DNA from: Capitulum mitella
Taxonomy: Eukaryota; Arthropoda; Thecostraca; Pollicipedomorpha; Pollicipedidae
Assembly (NCBI GenBank): GCA_030062745.1
Contig: CP099849.1
Span: 8,271,767-8,335,766 of the forward strand
Length of the DNA: 64,000 nucleotides
Direction of reading: 5' to 3'
Shown here in pieces: positions 23,764-35,800 of the stretch. The notes under the pieces are model-generated. The model had not been told where the DNA came from. It made no database searches and worked only from the letters and a program-made list of their open reading frames with translations. Position 1 is the stretch's first letter, and the number at the start of each line of letters is the position of its first letter. The position numbers were made by a program, and so were the translations under genes.

Positions 23764-26700
23764 AAGTATGTATTCATATGAAATAGATATTATATATTTA
23801 TATATATTATATTTATGTATATGTATAATAGTATTATTCATAATTCATAATTTATAATCAGAACATAATAATGATAACATAAAACGTCCCCCGGTGCATG
23901 TGTTAAACCTTACGATGTACTGACAGTCTGTATTCTGTATTAATTTGGACCGTCAACGGGTTGAATCACTCAGTCACTGGCAGAGTCGCTTGGTCTTTGT
24001 CGACGTGTCGAATATCTTTGTCGACGTGTTTGTACACGTCGACAAAGATATTAACATTTTGTCACAGCAGCTTCACGGAAGATGTCACGTGCTTCTTAAA
24101 GGAACATCGGTCATTAAACGCGTCAGAAATAGGGACTCCTGCATACATGTCTTTCACACGACGTGCTTTTCTTTCTTTCACCGGTAAAACGTGCCATTTT
24201 TAATGGCTTCTACCTGGGGGACCGGAACGTACAATATCACTCGTGCGCGGATGGTTCGGGCACAGCAAGTCCGAACATGGGACAGCAAGTCCGAACATAG
24301 CCCGTATTTCGCCTGAGTTTGTCCGGGGCCCAAAAGCGCAGTATAAAAAGTTGAAATCACACAGAACGAGCCGCGATTTGGTACTAAAAATATCGCAAAT
24401 GGGACAAAAGAGGTCATTAGTCGAGTCAAATAGCTTGTTGAAGCTGGTAGCTTACCATGTTAAAAAATTATGTCGGATTCTGTCCAGTCTTATAGTGCGC
24501 GGTTTAGCGGCGCCAGATCAAATAGCCCTATCAAACTCCACAGGAGACGATAGCGAGCATAGATACGTACCCAAGGCACGATTCGCGCTCTTGACGACGC
24601 TATCTATGTGAACCAAATGTGTGTTTTGAGTGTAAGAGTACGTCTAGCGTATTAGGTCTACGTCTTAGGTCTAGGTCGCGCATCCAAGTCACTGTTTGTC
24701 ACGAACATGGCATACAGTGAAAGTACACGGGATGGTAAGTCATTGTGTCTGGGGAATGACAACCGTGATAAAAATGCCGAACACACGCTGAATAACATCA
24801 CCCAGTAAACCTTGAAGAAGAGAGGGGTATTGACCACCAGGGCTATGGTTCCCTGGCCAACTGCACCAGACACGATGCCGTGACGGTCCATGTATTTATA
24901 AAGTATCGGGTCAGGTTAGTGGTCCATCATCCTGTTATGAGAAAACATGGACGTTTCGGATTTTTGCTCATGAAAATACGGAAAAAGACTCAACTTCAGT
25001 AGCCTGACTCACTGTCACATACATTTCGAAATCGACCCCGCTTAAGACCACTTCTCACGAAAAATCACGCCTGTTTTAGACATTGTTCGCACGATGGAAT
25101 TGGCTGCTGTCATACTGAGAGCCAAGATTTGATCGAGTAGTGCGCGCAGGGCTGAACAGTACCATACGTTTCTGCTTCGTTCCGAAGTTTGTGACGACAC
25201 CCGTAGCTGTTTCGCTCGGGGAAAGATTCAGTGCAGCCGAAATCATTCTCGACGCTTAAACACAAACCCATTTGGAGAGCAAAGCTCACAGTGTGCGAAC
25301 TGTTGCGACGAAGGGACGGATCATGCCTGTGTCCCAGCGGCACTGAGACACCACATCACGAAGCGCTTGAGTGATCACGGACGAGGACGTAAGCCGAATG
25401 GGATTTTTCTTCGACTGGCAGAAACAATATCGAATCACCGGCACGCGGACGCAACGCTGGTCAGAGGCTACGCCAGGACTTGAAGGGGAATCATGCTGTT
25501 TTCAGCTGGAGACAGCCCTTTGTTTCACAATTTTTTCCGTTTGCGTGTGACGACGTAGAATAAGGACCGTGATGCAGCTTGGTTCGGCGTTGACATCTAT
25601 CCAAAGTCTTTTTTAATTTCTCAGTAAAAGCGATGGATAATGTATTGGCCTCGCTCTTCTCTTGTCATGCGCCCCTCGTAAGGCGCCTTTCTGGCTGGTG
25701 TGATTCGTTGTGTGCAGTTTAATCACGGTTGCCGTTGTGCAAAAACAGACTTACCTGCTATCCCCTACGTTTTCACTCACCTTGTGTTATGGTAGTGCCA
25801 GACTACCAGTTGCGTGTTGTTGCTGTTAAACTGTCGTGCTGTTAACATATTAGAACTGCCTTTCTTTGTCGCTCGTGACGAAAAAAAAAATGTTATCATT
25901 GGTCATAATGCCTTTTGTGCCAGGAGCGATGCAGCTGCCTTCCTATGCTTTACTGCATTTAACTGTACATGAAGTTGGTATGGCACACATCAGCCTGGAC
26001 AGACCACAGACTCCGTTTTCGCCTCCCCCCATTATTTTTTCACTGGATTTTAGCCACTCCATGTTCGCTTTTGATGGAAATGGCTTTGAAAAACTTTTGT
26101 TTTCCGCCAGTTACAGGTTTACGCCGCAGCACTGTGTAAACCAACATTGAAGTGTGCAGTGAGCGAAACGATACACACCACACACCCACTAGACTGAATT
26201 GCTCTGTGATGACATTGCTCCATAACCATTGTGTTTCTGCTTTATGATTTGTTTCTTACTTTGTGCTTCATAATTCTGCGAGAAAATTAAAATTTGGGAT
26301 GTGGATGGCTCCATGCCAAACCCAGTTTTGGAAACACTGTTAACTGTGTGGCATGTCACACCAGTTTTTGAAAATGGTGTGGCTGAGGCCACACCCACCT
26401 CACCGCATTCTCCATCCACGTCAGGCGATGAACACCGATCCATTTTCGTCACACCACAACCTTGATTTAGACTGAAAATGGTCTTGAGCTTTAGAACTCA
26501 ACTCCTGCAGAGCCATGCAGAGAAAAACACAACTGAAGCTACGACTTTACGCATCGACATAAGGCTTAGAAATGAGGAGCACTAAACGTTGAGAGAACAA
26601 CAGGAGGGAAATGAGGAATCAAGCGAGAGCAATGTCCGTAACTTCAGGCGTCACAGTTTTCTCCCAAATTTTCTCACAAGCTCCCTTTCCACGTCATGAA

Positions 26701-27095
26701 TAATGGGAATCCAGTTATTGTTTCCGCCGACAGGCAGCGTTGGCGCGCATTGCGGACAACCTTTGGATGCTAAAATACGATGATGTGGAAACGAGTACTG
26801 CAAGATTTTATTTTTGATATGCAAAGTCAATTAACCAGACTTACTTTTTGTTTGAAAAGAACGAAAATGCGTCGGAGGTCATCTTGTGGCTATTGGCGTA
26901 GGTCATGAGATCAGTTATTCTCAAACTGATCCGTATCATTTCAGACTGATGTATGTACTCGTATGATGTACTTTTGTGATCCAAGACTGGTATGGTTTGA
27001 CTGGGTCTCATGCGTTATCCTTCCTTTGACGGGTTGGAGTATCAGACTTATGGTACTCCGACACGAAATGGGAAATCGATTCTATTTAGATTCTC
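23764..27095. other. No gene recognised
   Basis: Contains a perfect 19-bp hairpin (24011-24052) and a short direct repeat of ACAGCAAGTCCGAACAT (24264-24280 and 24282-24298). Otherwise only short, unrecognisable ORFs. Confidence 0.5.
24011..24052. repeat. Perfect 19-bp inverted repeat (hairpin)
   Basis: AATATCTTTGTCGACGTGT (24011-24029) is followed by TTGT and then its exact reverse complement (24034-24052). A further partial copy of the left arm, CTTTGTCGACGTGTCG, lies just upstream at 23995-24010. Confidence 0.9.
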
Positions 27096-27103
27096 AGCCT
27101 AGT

Positions 27104-27358
27104 CAGGGACGTAGTCGGGGGGGGCATGGGGGCCATGGCCCCCATGGCCTGAGCCAAGCGGTCTGCACTAGATACATGGCGATTTCGCGGAATACGTAAT
27201 AGTGATCATATATATGTTGCAAAAGCAAACATTCTGTTTTCCCGTGCATTAAATGTGAGATAAATTGCCTAAAATTGCTGCCTTTCCTTGTCATATGCCT
27301 GTGGCATATGACAAAATTTGACATTTGGCCCCTGAGGAAAATCCTGGCTACGTGTCTG
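27104..27358 (-). mobile_element. hAT-like MITE, family A, copy 3
   Basis: A 255-bp element in the opposite orientation to copy 1. It starts CAGGGACGTAGTC and ends CCTGGCTACGTGTCTG. The flanking 8-bp duplication is AGCCTAGT (27096-27103) versus AGCCCAGT (27359-27366), one mismatch. It shares the CATATGCCTGTGGCATATG core palindrome and the GAGCCAAGCGGTCT block with the other copies. Confidence 0.85.
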
Positions 27359-27366
27359 AGCCCAGT

Positions 27367-29531
27367 TAGGTGGTTTTGACTCGGATTCGGATTTACACTG
27401 GAAAAAATCCATTTGATTGCGATTAAAAAGCCATGTTTTAACTGCATGGAAATGATTGGATTCGCGATTCATGATTCGATTCACGATTTAATTTTATGCC
27501 AAATAACAAAAGCCGCGTTAGTTTAGTTTTTTTGTGACAAATGCAAAAGTCAGGTCCCGAGGCCCGCTTTTGATCATTACGGGACAATGATAAGGTATAT
27601 CATGTGCTGCATGGTATTTGTATGCATGGGTGCAGAGCACTGTGTCCAAACGAATTTTTTGTTGAGTGTTAAGATGCAGAAAACCCCAGTATGTAAGACG
27701 TTGGTGTCTAGGGTCAGGGGTGAGGAAAGGAGTGTTCACCAACAGTCATCCATAATTACAGCTTCTTACAATCATGTTTAACAAGAAGAAGCAGCAGCAA
27801 AAAAAATGTTCCACTTTCCCTTGAATCAAAACTGGAATTTTCCTTTCCTTTTCTCATTTAGTTATCTGTTGCCAGTGCTGACAGACCTTATGGTTATCCT
27901 CGCAAATGTCTGTAATAAATGGCCTCATTGACTAGGTAATCAGAGCATGCATTCAAATGGATAAGAATTTGAGAATCGATTCTCAAGAACTTTGTGAGCC
28001 GATTCGATTCTGATTCACGGGCCACAAATGCAATTTTGGTCCTGGTTCCGACTGAGATTTGTTGAATAGGGAATCCATTGGGATTCGGAATCACTAAAGA
28101 ACTTGGTAAAAAACAGAATCTATTCTGATTCGATTCCGAACCGCTGACAAATCTCCTGAGAACATACCTCGGCTGTCAGAAATACCGAAATTTCCTGAGG
28201 CTTTAACTTGTGACCTGCTTGTCTCACGGAAATGAAGCCAAGCGAATTCAGCGCCGAAGAAGACCCTATAAACAAGCTGTCAGAATCTGCAGGGAAGGGT
28301 GTTAGGTGTGCTGCGCTGGGCGGAAGGCCGCATCAAGTACCAAGTGGGCGACATTTGTCAGCTCGTCGTGGCATGGGTATTATTCAGCACTCTGAGACGC
28401 TTCGTTATGTCTAGCGTCGGCTCACTATTCGAAGATAATGAATTGCGGCTGAACAAAGAACATTGTTCCGGTAAGGAAGCGTCCGTAGGTGGCAGGCGAG
28501 CGAGAGCGGCAGTCACATGCTGAAATCGGGGGCCTACGCTCATTTTAGATAACAAGCAGTAATGTCAATCCATAATCGCCGCATTGCTTAATATGTAAAG
28601 GAGCGCGCCAGATAATCATAAGAGTGTAAAAGTGCACGTAAACTTGGGGTAGTTACCAATCTAGAAGTGCGCCTATCATCGCAACCCGTGTCTGGAATTC
28701 ATACAAAACAGCGATGTATTTCGATCAATGGAACCAAGTTTATTTTGTGTGTCGTTTTCCGTCTGCAGTTCATCGTGAAACCTTAACTAGATTGATTTTT
28801 CCGGTTTGGTTAAAACGTATATATCACACGGAAAAAAATGTGAGCAGAACAACGCCAGAAAATTTCCACTTTGTGCAAACTAAACGCGTTTCACAATCAA
28901 AGCAACAGATCGCAAATGAAAAGGCATGGTCGTACTGCATGCAGACGCTGAACAGGTATTCGCAAAAGGCAGGCGAGCCCTCCATCACATTCAGGCCCTA
29001 GCCCAAGATGAGTGGGAGGGATTTCAAACAGGACGCGGTGCGAGGAGCTTCATTTCTGGTAGACATTGTGCGCATCGACGGCAATCGTCGCAAACAAAGA
29101 TGGTCCCGAGCTGTATAAAACGTCGTACCAGCGACGCACCAGTTAGGACGACGAGAAATGTTTGTGGTCAGAAGGCCTCTGGGAGCGCAGCGTAAACGTT
29201 CGTCCGCGCATTTTGCACCTGTATCACATATCGCACATTTTACGCCAGTATCACAACAACCGTCACGCCGAATCCGTGAACATTTACAGTTCCGCAGAAA
29301 CTTTGTGTCACTCGTAACGGCGCGTCCCGAAGCCATTCACAAGCCTTCATCTCTGAGGCCATGTGGCGAGACCGAACCTGAGCTCTCACCATTCACTCGA
29401 CAGGGACGCTTCGGCACTGTCCTGGCAGTTGGCTGAGCTTTCAAAAGTTAGATAATTAGATGGCACATTTGTGAGTGATAAACCTGGTTGTATCATCGGA
29501 GACACTTTAGCCCGGACTAAATCGGACCGAA
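27367..29531. other. No gene recognised
   Basis: Two stretches (27370-27490 and 27970-28140) are rich in GATTCGATTC-like words and their complements, suggesting remains of another inverted-repeat transposon. The ORFs at 28299-28523 and 28926-29195 resemble no family I know. Confidence 0.4.
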
Positions 29532-29673
29532 ATGCCTCTAGCCCCGAGTAGCCAGTAGAGACGCCCCCAGCCCGGGGTGAATCAAGAGAGACGCCTCCAG
29601 CCCGGAGTGAATCAGTAAGGACGCCTCCAGCCCGGAGTGAACCAGCAGACGCCTCCAGCCTGGGGTAGATCAA
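29532..29673. repeat. GC-rich minisatellite, about 29 bp by 5, overlapping the ceramidase stop codon
   Basis: Five units of about 28-30 bp, each with a core like ACGCCTCCAGCCCGGAGTGA. It covers the start of the ceramidase 3' UTR and reaches the stop codon at 29670-29672. Confidence 0.85.
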
Positions 29674-29817
29674 TAGAGCCGTTTCCATTCTGTCTTTTCG
29701 CCGGTCTCGAGCCGGCTGGTGGTGGCCGGCGGCGGCTCGGCCCGTCGAACGGTGAGGCCCGCCGGCCCCAGGTGCATGTCGCACTTCTGGTGGCGCAAGT
29801 TGCACCAGATCTTCAGG
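29670..29817 (-). CDS. ACER3: ACER3-like exon 7 (divergent C-terminal tail)
   Basis: Acceptor GCTCTGTTTGCAG. The split codon TG/C gives C234, then LKIWCNLRHQKCDMHL and a Pro/Arg-rich end; stop TGA at 29670-29672. The phase fits exactly and the exon starts with a basic, Cys-containing cytosolic segment as expected after the last helix. The tail itself is not conserved with vertebrate ACER3, so this exon is less certain than the others. Confidence 0.75.
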
Positions 29818-32800
29818 CTGCAAACAGAGCGATGGGTCAGGCGCCCGCCGCCGAAGTGTGGCAGGTTGGAGGGCCGTAACCTTGTCCCGGCCTTCGTTGG
29901 TCGGGAGTTGTCTTGCAGGGTGTGACATGTACTTTGGGGTATCGGCCGTTTGGCACCACACCAGCGATAAATTATCATTTGAACGTTGGAAGAAGGGGAA
30001 TATTTAACCCGCGCCTGAATGGCAGACGGCGCCATGCATGCGCGACGGGGGGGGACGTTGGCCACCCCCTCTCACTCACGAACGATTGGTCGCACGATAA
30101 AAAAAATAAGCACACCGTTGGAATGCTCGTAACGAGCAGAGCTCCAAATTGGTCCCATTTTTAGTTTTGGATAATATGTAGGCCATTTACGCTTTATATA
30201 TGTTTGCTCATAGCTGACTGCATGAGACAGAGAAACGGCCTGGATCCCAAGGACTGTGATTAACAATGTCTAGGTAAAGACACCAGCGAACAGATAAAGG
30301 TCCTCAGATGCCGATGCACGCCCAATTTCTCTGATTTGTTTAATATATACGCCGAAACGTTGAGTTACAGACACCGTGATTTTCGTTCCGCTGCACGGCA
30401 GACGCCATGGCCGAAATGGTGTAAAATTAACGGGAACTAATTTTAGCTTTCTTTTATTTTTGCGGAATAATCCACTCCAAGTGTTGTTTCTTGATCTTAA
30501 TCGTTCTTGTGATGGTTTCTCGTTTGTTGAATGTTGTTCTCGTTTGTCTTAAATGTTGACAAAATTCAGTAGTTATACATCAATCTACATAATTGGTAGA
30601 GCTTTGTTCGCGAGAGTTTGTTCATTTCTGAGGTATGCATTTTTTGAAAACTTTTGAACTTTTTATTATTACTCGCAAATGTGCGAGTCAGTTCTGCCAT
30701 TTTCTACCCGATCTGACTCATTCATCGCCGATTTTCATGGCAGTGCATTTTTGCCCATAACAGTTCTTCGTGACCTGCCTCAGGTCAACGGCCGGAGGTC
30801 AGTAAAGCTTTCCCATTGACGGAAACTAAATGTCTGCATCTCCCCACACTCAAATTGTTACAAAAAATCCGTCAGTTTCCGAAAAAACGACGACACGTAT
30901 TGAAAACGAGCTTCACCTTAGGTCAATGAATGGAATGGAACGGAATGGAATGGAATGGAATGGAAATTTCCATCAATGGAAATTGTCATGTCAATGGAAC
31001 GTCAATGGCAATTTCCGAAAACTCCGAGATAGCAAATTTGTTGTATTTATCAGAATCTCTAACCACCGAAGGTTTTGTTGAAATATGTGTTCCAAAAAAT
31101 TGCAGGATGCCAAACTTTTTTGGACATAGGTCCATTTCACCCGACCTAGACCAAGTCATCTGACCTGACCTGAGGTCAAAAAAGTTATACAGTAAGTAAA
31201 AATGATCAAACGAAAGGTACACAGAGTTTCGTGGCGCTGTGTTTGTTCGCTCTCTCGCAGTCTCGGAAAAATCTCAGTGGGGGCGGTCAACCCCTCCCCA
31301 GTCGGGGTGAGCGGGCTAAGACTTTAGAATCAGTCGCACTGTTGATTTCCAGTATCACTTTTACATCAAGGCAACAGTGCGCAGTGATCGTCTACCATTT
31401 AGTGAATGGCGATGCGGTCTTGTGTTAATCGTCGTTAAACAATAAACGCGCACAATGGTTGGCTGGCATTTAATGAATGGCACTGCAGTTTTTTATCATC
31501 TGTTCACGACAGCACATGTAGGTCAACATGTACTGGATGATCCTCAGTCTTTTTGCTGCCTGTGTTTTATCTAATTCTGTCAAGCTTGCAGAGCGTGAAA
31601 TTTCTCATGCTCTACATAACTTTATAAATTAGTATGCTGCCCTGTGCAAGCAACAGAACAGACCTTAATAATTATAACTTTTATGACGCCTTAAAATTTA
31701 ATGGTTGCATTGTTTATGTTTGATTATTTTCATACTCATATTTTGAAGTAAAAAGGAACAACGGCATTATTCTTCAAGTCACGACATAAGTTTGCAACGC
31801 AGTGCAAAGGTTGTACAGTGTGGTTTACACAGCGGACGAAATTAAAGGGGGCGTTCTCACCAGAAGAGTATATGCATGTAGCTTGCATATCCAGCGAAGA
31901 GATGCCACCACGCGTGCAGCTGAGTGAATGGTCGCAATACTGCCGGCAAGTTTGCGCGGAGAGTGCTGAAAACGTTCCAAAACAACATTTCGTTATCGTC
32001 GCACATATGCCTTCCCCGAAAAATGCCGGCCGGTATGCTGCATTTCGCATTCTTGTCGGAACTCTGGGTAGTTATATTTGACGGTGTTACGGAGCTGTTG
32101 AACTGAAATCGTCTTTCTCACTCGTGATTCGGCGAAACGTAGTGCGCATCATGTCCGTGGTAAAAACGAAAACAAAACATGGCAGCCATCAAAATGACCA
32201 ACGTGTTCCTTCCACTATTAAGAATATGAAACGAAAACATCTGCTATGAAACAAGATAGGTTTTATGAGAACCACCCATAAATGAAAAGAATGTCAGTTT
32301 GCCACAGTTGTAGTCGTGGGACCCAGACAATGGCTGTCCATTGGAATGCGTTCCATAACTACAGGTCCCGAAGCAATGCATTGCGGACCGCGAAGTAAAA
32401 GTCTGTGTTGTGTTCAATTCTGAAGAACAGATAAAAACCCTACGAACCGCCGACTGCATTAGGAGCACGACATTGTCGCAAACTGGAATCAACAGAAATG
32501 TAACAATGCTGAAAACAATTTTGTCCCGAAATTTTAAATACAGCCAGCTCTTCGACAGGTGGGTCCTCTCCCTGGAGATCCTGAGACCGTTCACACACCG
32601 GTAGCAATACCACACCATCGTGCGAGTTAACTGTCTGCGACGAAAACGCTGCACCGCCACTCACGTGATGTGGCCGCACAGGTGATTGTCGATGTTCCAG
32701 CACACGAAGGCGGTGACGTAGAGCACCAGGCCGCCGTAGAACAGCCTCCACAGCTGCGGGTCGTTCTGACTGCGCACCAGGTGGATGTCCAGAATGGTGA

Positions 32801-35800
32801 TGGTGATCGTGATCGCGCCGTAAATAGCCTGCAAAGAACGGGTCACTGGCCGCACGTACCGACAACTCCGTCCGCTGCGGGCTGCGGTCGCTTGTAACCG
32901 TGTCGTCTCGCCCCAGCCGTTTCAGCGGTGCTCATGGGTGCCTCGTGACCGGCAGAGTCTCGTCTGACAATCTGGACCAGCGTTTCGGCGCACTGGCCCC
33001 ACCGATCGCTCTGTCACAACGCGCGGCGAGCGATGCAGGAGCATTTTGAAATTTCTGTAGGATCGGAAATACTTTTTGCAGTGCAGTTTCTTTCCGTGCC
33101 ACTTCATAAAGTTAACGCTTACAGTTTTCAGAGTTGGTAGGACTGCCGCCAAGTTGGCTGGGCTGCTGCCCAGCATGCCCTATAGGCTGTCGTACACATC
33201 ACGTGAGCGTAGGTGAGCGAGTCGTGCCGCACCGAGCTCGGCTGACGGCGATTCCGTCTGTTCGGTGCCTACGGGCCGGCGGCGCTCATTGCGTGGTGAC
33301 GATGGGCCTGCTGCGGGCTCACCTGGTGCAGCAGCGGGTTGGGGTACCAGAGGTACGACACGGAGAAGATCACCGAGTACACCACCAGGCTCACAGACAG
33401 CCAGTTGAAGTGGCTTCGCGTCTGCATGCGCTGTATGTCCACCCTGAAAACGTTACAGAGGAGCTGTGTACTGTTTTTGGCACATGAAACACGTTAATGA
33501 GACAACTTGTTTAAGTAATCACTGGCGTTCAGAGTTAGCAATAACATCCAGCTAGCAATGACTCGCCCTGGCAAGGACATTGTAGCGCACTTCGAAATAA
33601 CTGATCTCGTTTATACATTGCCATATGGCGAACTCCCATTGGATGCACTGGAATCGCTGGAAATGTTTCCATACACCAGAAAAGTGGCATACGAGAAATG
33701 TCATATTGCGAGTTCCCATTGGATGCACTGGAATCGTTGGTGATGCTTTTAACAAAAGAGAAATGACCATCAGAAGACAGACGTAATCGTTGATTCGGGA
33801 TTCCGAGGCGACGGCTGATTGGCGGTGTCGGCTGAACTTGTGCACCACTCACAAACAGTAGAGGAGGAAGCAGCTGCAGAAGACCATGGGCAGCTCGTCG
33901 GACAACTGCATCTCGTACAGTAGCGTCATGTGGAACGCCGAGGAGCCGAAGCCCACCACTGCCGGTCACGCCGGCACGCTGTCTCACACGGTCTCGCCGC
34001 ACAGTTATTCGGAGCACAGAGGGTCAATTGGCTGCTGAACAACATTTATCTGACGCGAAAACGAGAGTCCGAGTCAGAAGATCAGTGAGTGTGTCGGAAG
34101 TCGAGGACCGCGAGAGAAACCCACTATAACGGAGACAATCGAGACCAATAAACATGCTTCGGGGCATGACGTCATAATGACCTAGCCTGCACTTGATGCC
34201 GTCTTTTCTCGTCAAAAGTTGCATGTCACTTTCAGGTACGGATATTAAAAACCTGGGGCGACTAATTTTTGTCGTTCTGGGCTTTTAATAGAAACGCCCG
34301 GAGGAGAGGAAAGCTCGTGGACTTTTGGGGTATTCTGAAAGTTCAGAGTGTAAGCCAACCAACTTAAAACGGCGACAGTTTTTCAGCGGCACCGTGGCAT
34401 ATTGGGGTGCGCCCTTTCAAGCGCCGGAAATGCCCTCTGAAACGTGATGGGCGCCTTTCAGGGATGGTGGTGCCCTGTCGTGTATTGGGGCGCTCTTTCG
34501 AACCTCGGAGCGTCCTTTTAATCCTGAGAGACACATTTTCAGGCTCAGGGCGTCCAGACATTGCGGGCGACCTTTCAAGAACCAGGACGTCGTTTTAAAC
34601 CCTAGGAGCGCCCCTGCAGACCTTGGGACGCCCCTGACGCTCCCAGGAAGTCTAGGCGATGTTGCATGCGCATGAGACGCCGTCAGCGCCACATCAAGGC
34701 AACATGTGCTGTAGTGACAGCCTTCAGGCCGTCATTTCCAACAGGATCCAGCGATCTCTCCTCCGGCGACCAAGGAATGACCCATGGCCCAATGGCCCTC
34801 TCTCACCTCAATACGACACTGCCGTGGGCATTGCACAGCCCACACTATCAACAGAGCATTGGACTAACATTCAACTATTTGTAAGCTTCGGAGGTGGAAA
34901 CAAAGATTTATATGACACCAAATTGAGAGGGAAATACAAAGAAATACTCAACACATGGGAAACCGTTTGGAATAGTGAGCTAGGCGACAATGAATGGGCA
35001 CAGACATACCGTTTACGTGGACACACAACTATTTTTGCATGTTATCATGCATTGCAGTATAAAACCCATTGCAACAAAACATTTTGTGATACCATATTTG
35101 TTTATCAGTTTCGTAGATATCGGAACGGCCCAACAGAGGAATTGACATAATTATCCCTAGATTTTGGTTATGCCCAAAGGCGAAACGTTCTGAAAGAACG
35201 TTCATGCGTACTTGTACAGGGAAAACAAAATACAATATATCAACTCTTTCACGAAATCGGCAGTAATGTTGAGGTAAAGGAATTATCATCTTATCAACCA
35301 CATCATAATGGTCGAGAAAAACATGATTTCCGGAAAAGCACATTAATCAGTCCATATATTGCGGCTTAAGGTAAAGGTAAATAAAAATAACGAAAAATAC
35401 ATCGTAATCAAAAACAACAAACTCAGCGCTTGCGACAGAAAATAGACGAGTATAAGGAGAATACTGGAAAGCATTTAGAAAAATGGGTGATGCAATATAA
35501 ACAAAAAATGATAAAAGACGTAAAAAAACAGTGCGATGAATGTATGCGCATCTGTATTTATTTCACCCCTGCCCCCCCCCCCAAAAAAAAATCAGAGCGA
35601 CAGTGAGTATTCTTTTTAGTAACGTATTATTAGTTGCGCATGATTTCAAGCCGGGACATTTACGTACATTGGAGGGTTCGCGGGATGGACATGCCAGTGC
35701 GCGTGGTGGGAGGTGGTAGTCCGTTCCAAACGGCAGTCTGTTTCCTTGCCCGTTGTTTACGGCGACGTGTGTTGGTATGTCCTACGTCGGTTTCCAAGGG

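Noticed and set aside
23560..23781. ORF with an IYIYIY run
   Set aside because: It is translation of a TA microsatellite. The same applies to 45181-45472.
30930..30965. GGAAT repeat as satellite or centromere signal
   Set aside because: Only about seven units and inside a transposon, so not a satellite array.
33535..34017. 160-codon minus-strand ORF over ceramidase exon 3
   Set aside because: Different frame from the exon; the homologous frame is the spliced one (33853-33958).
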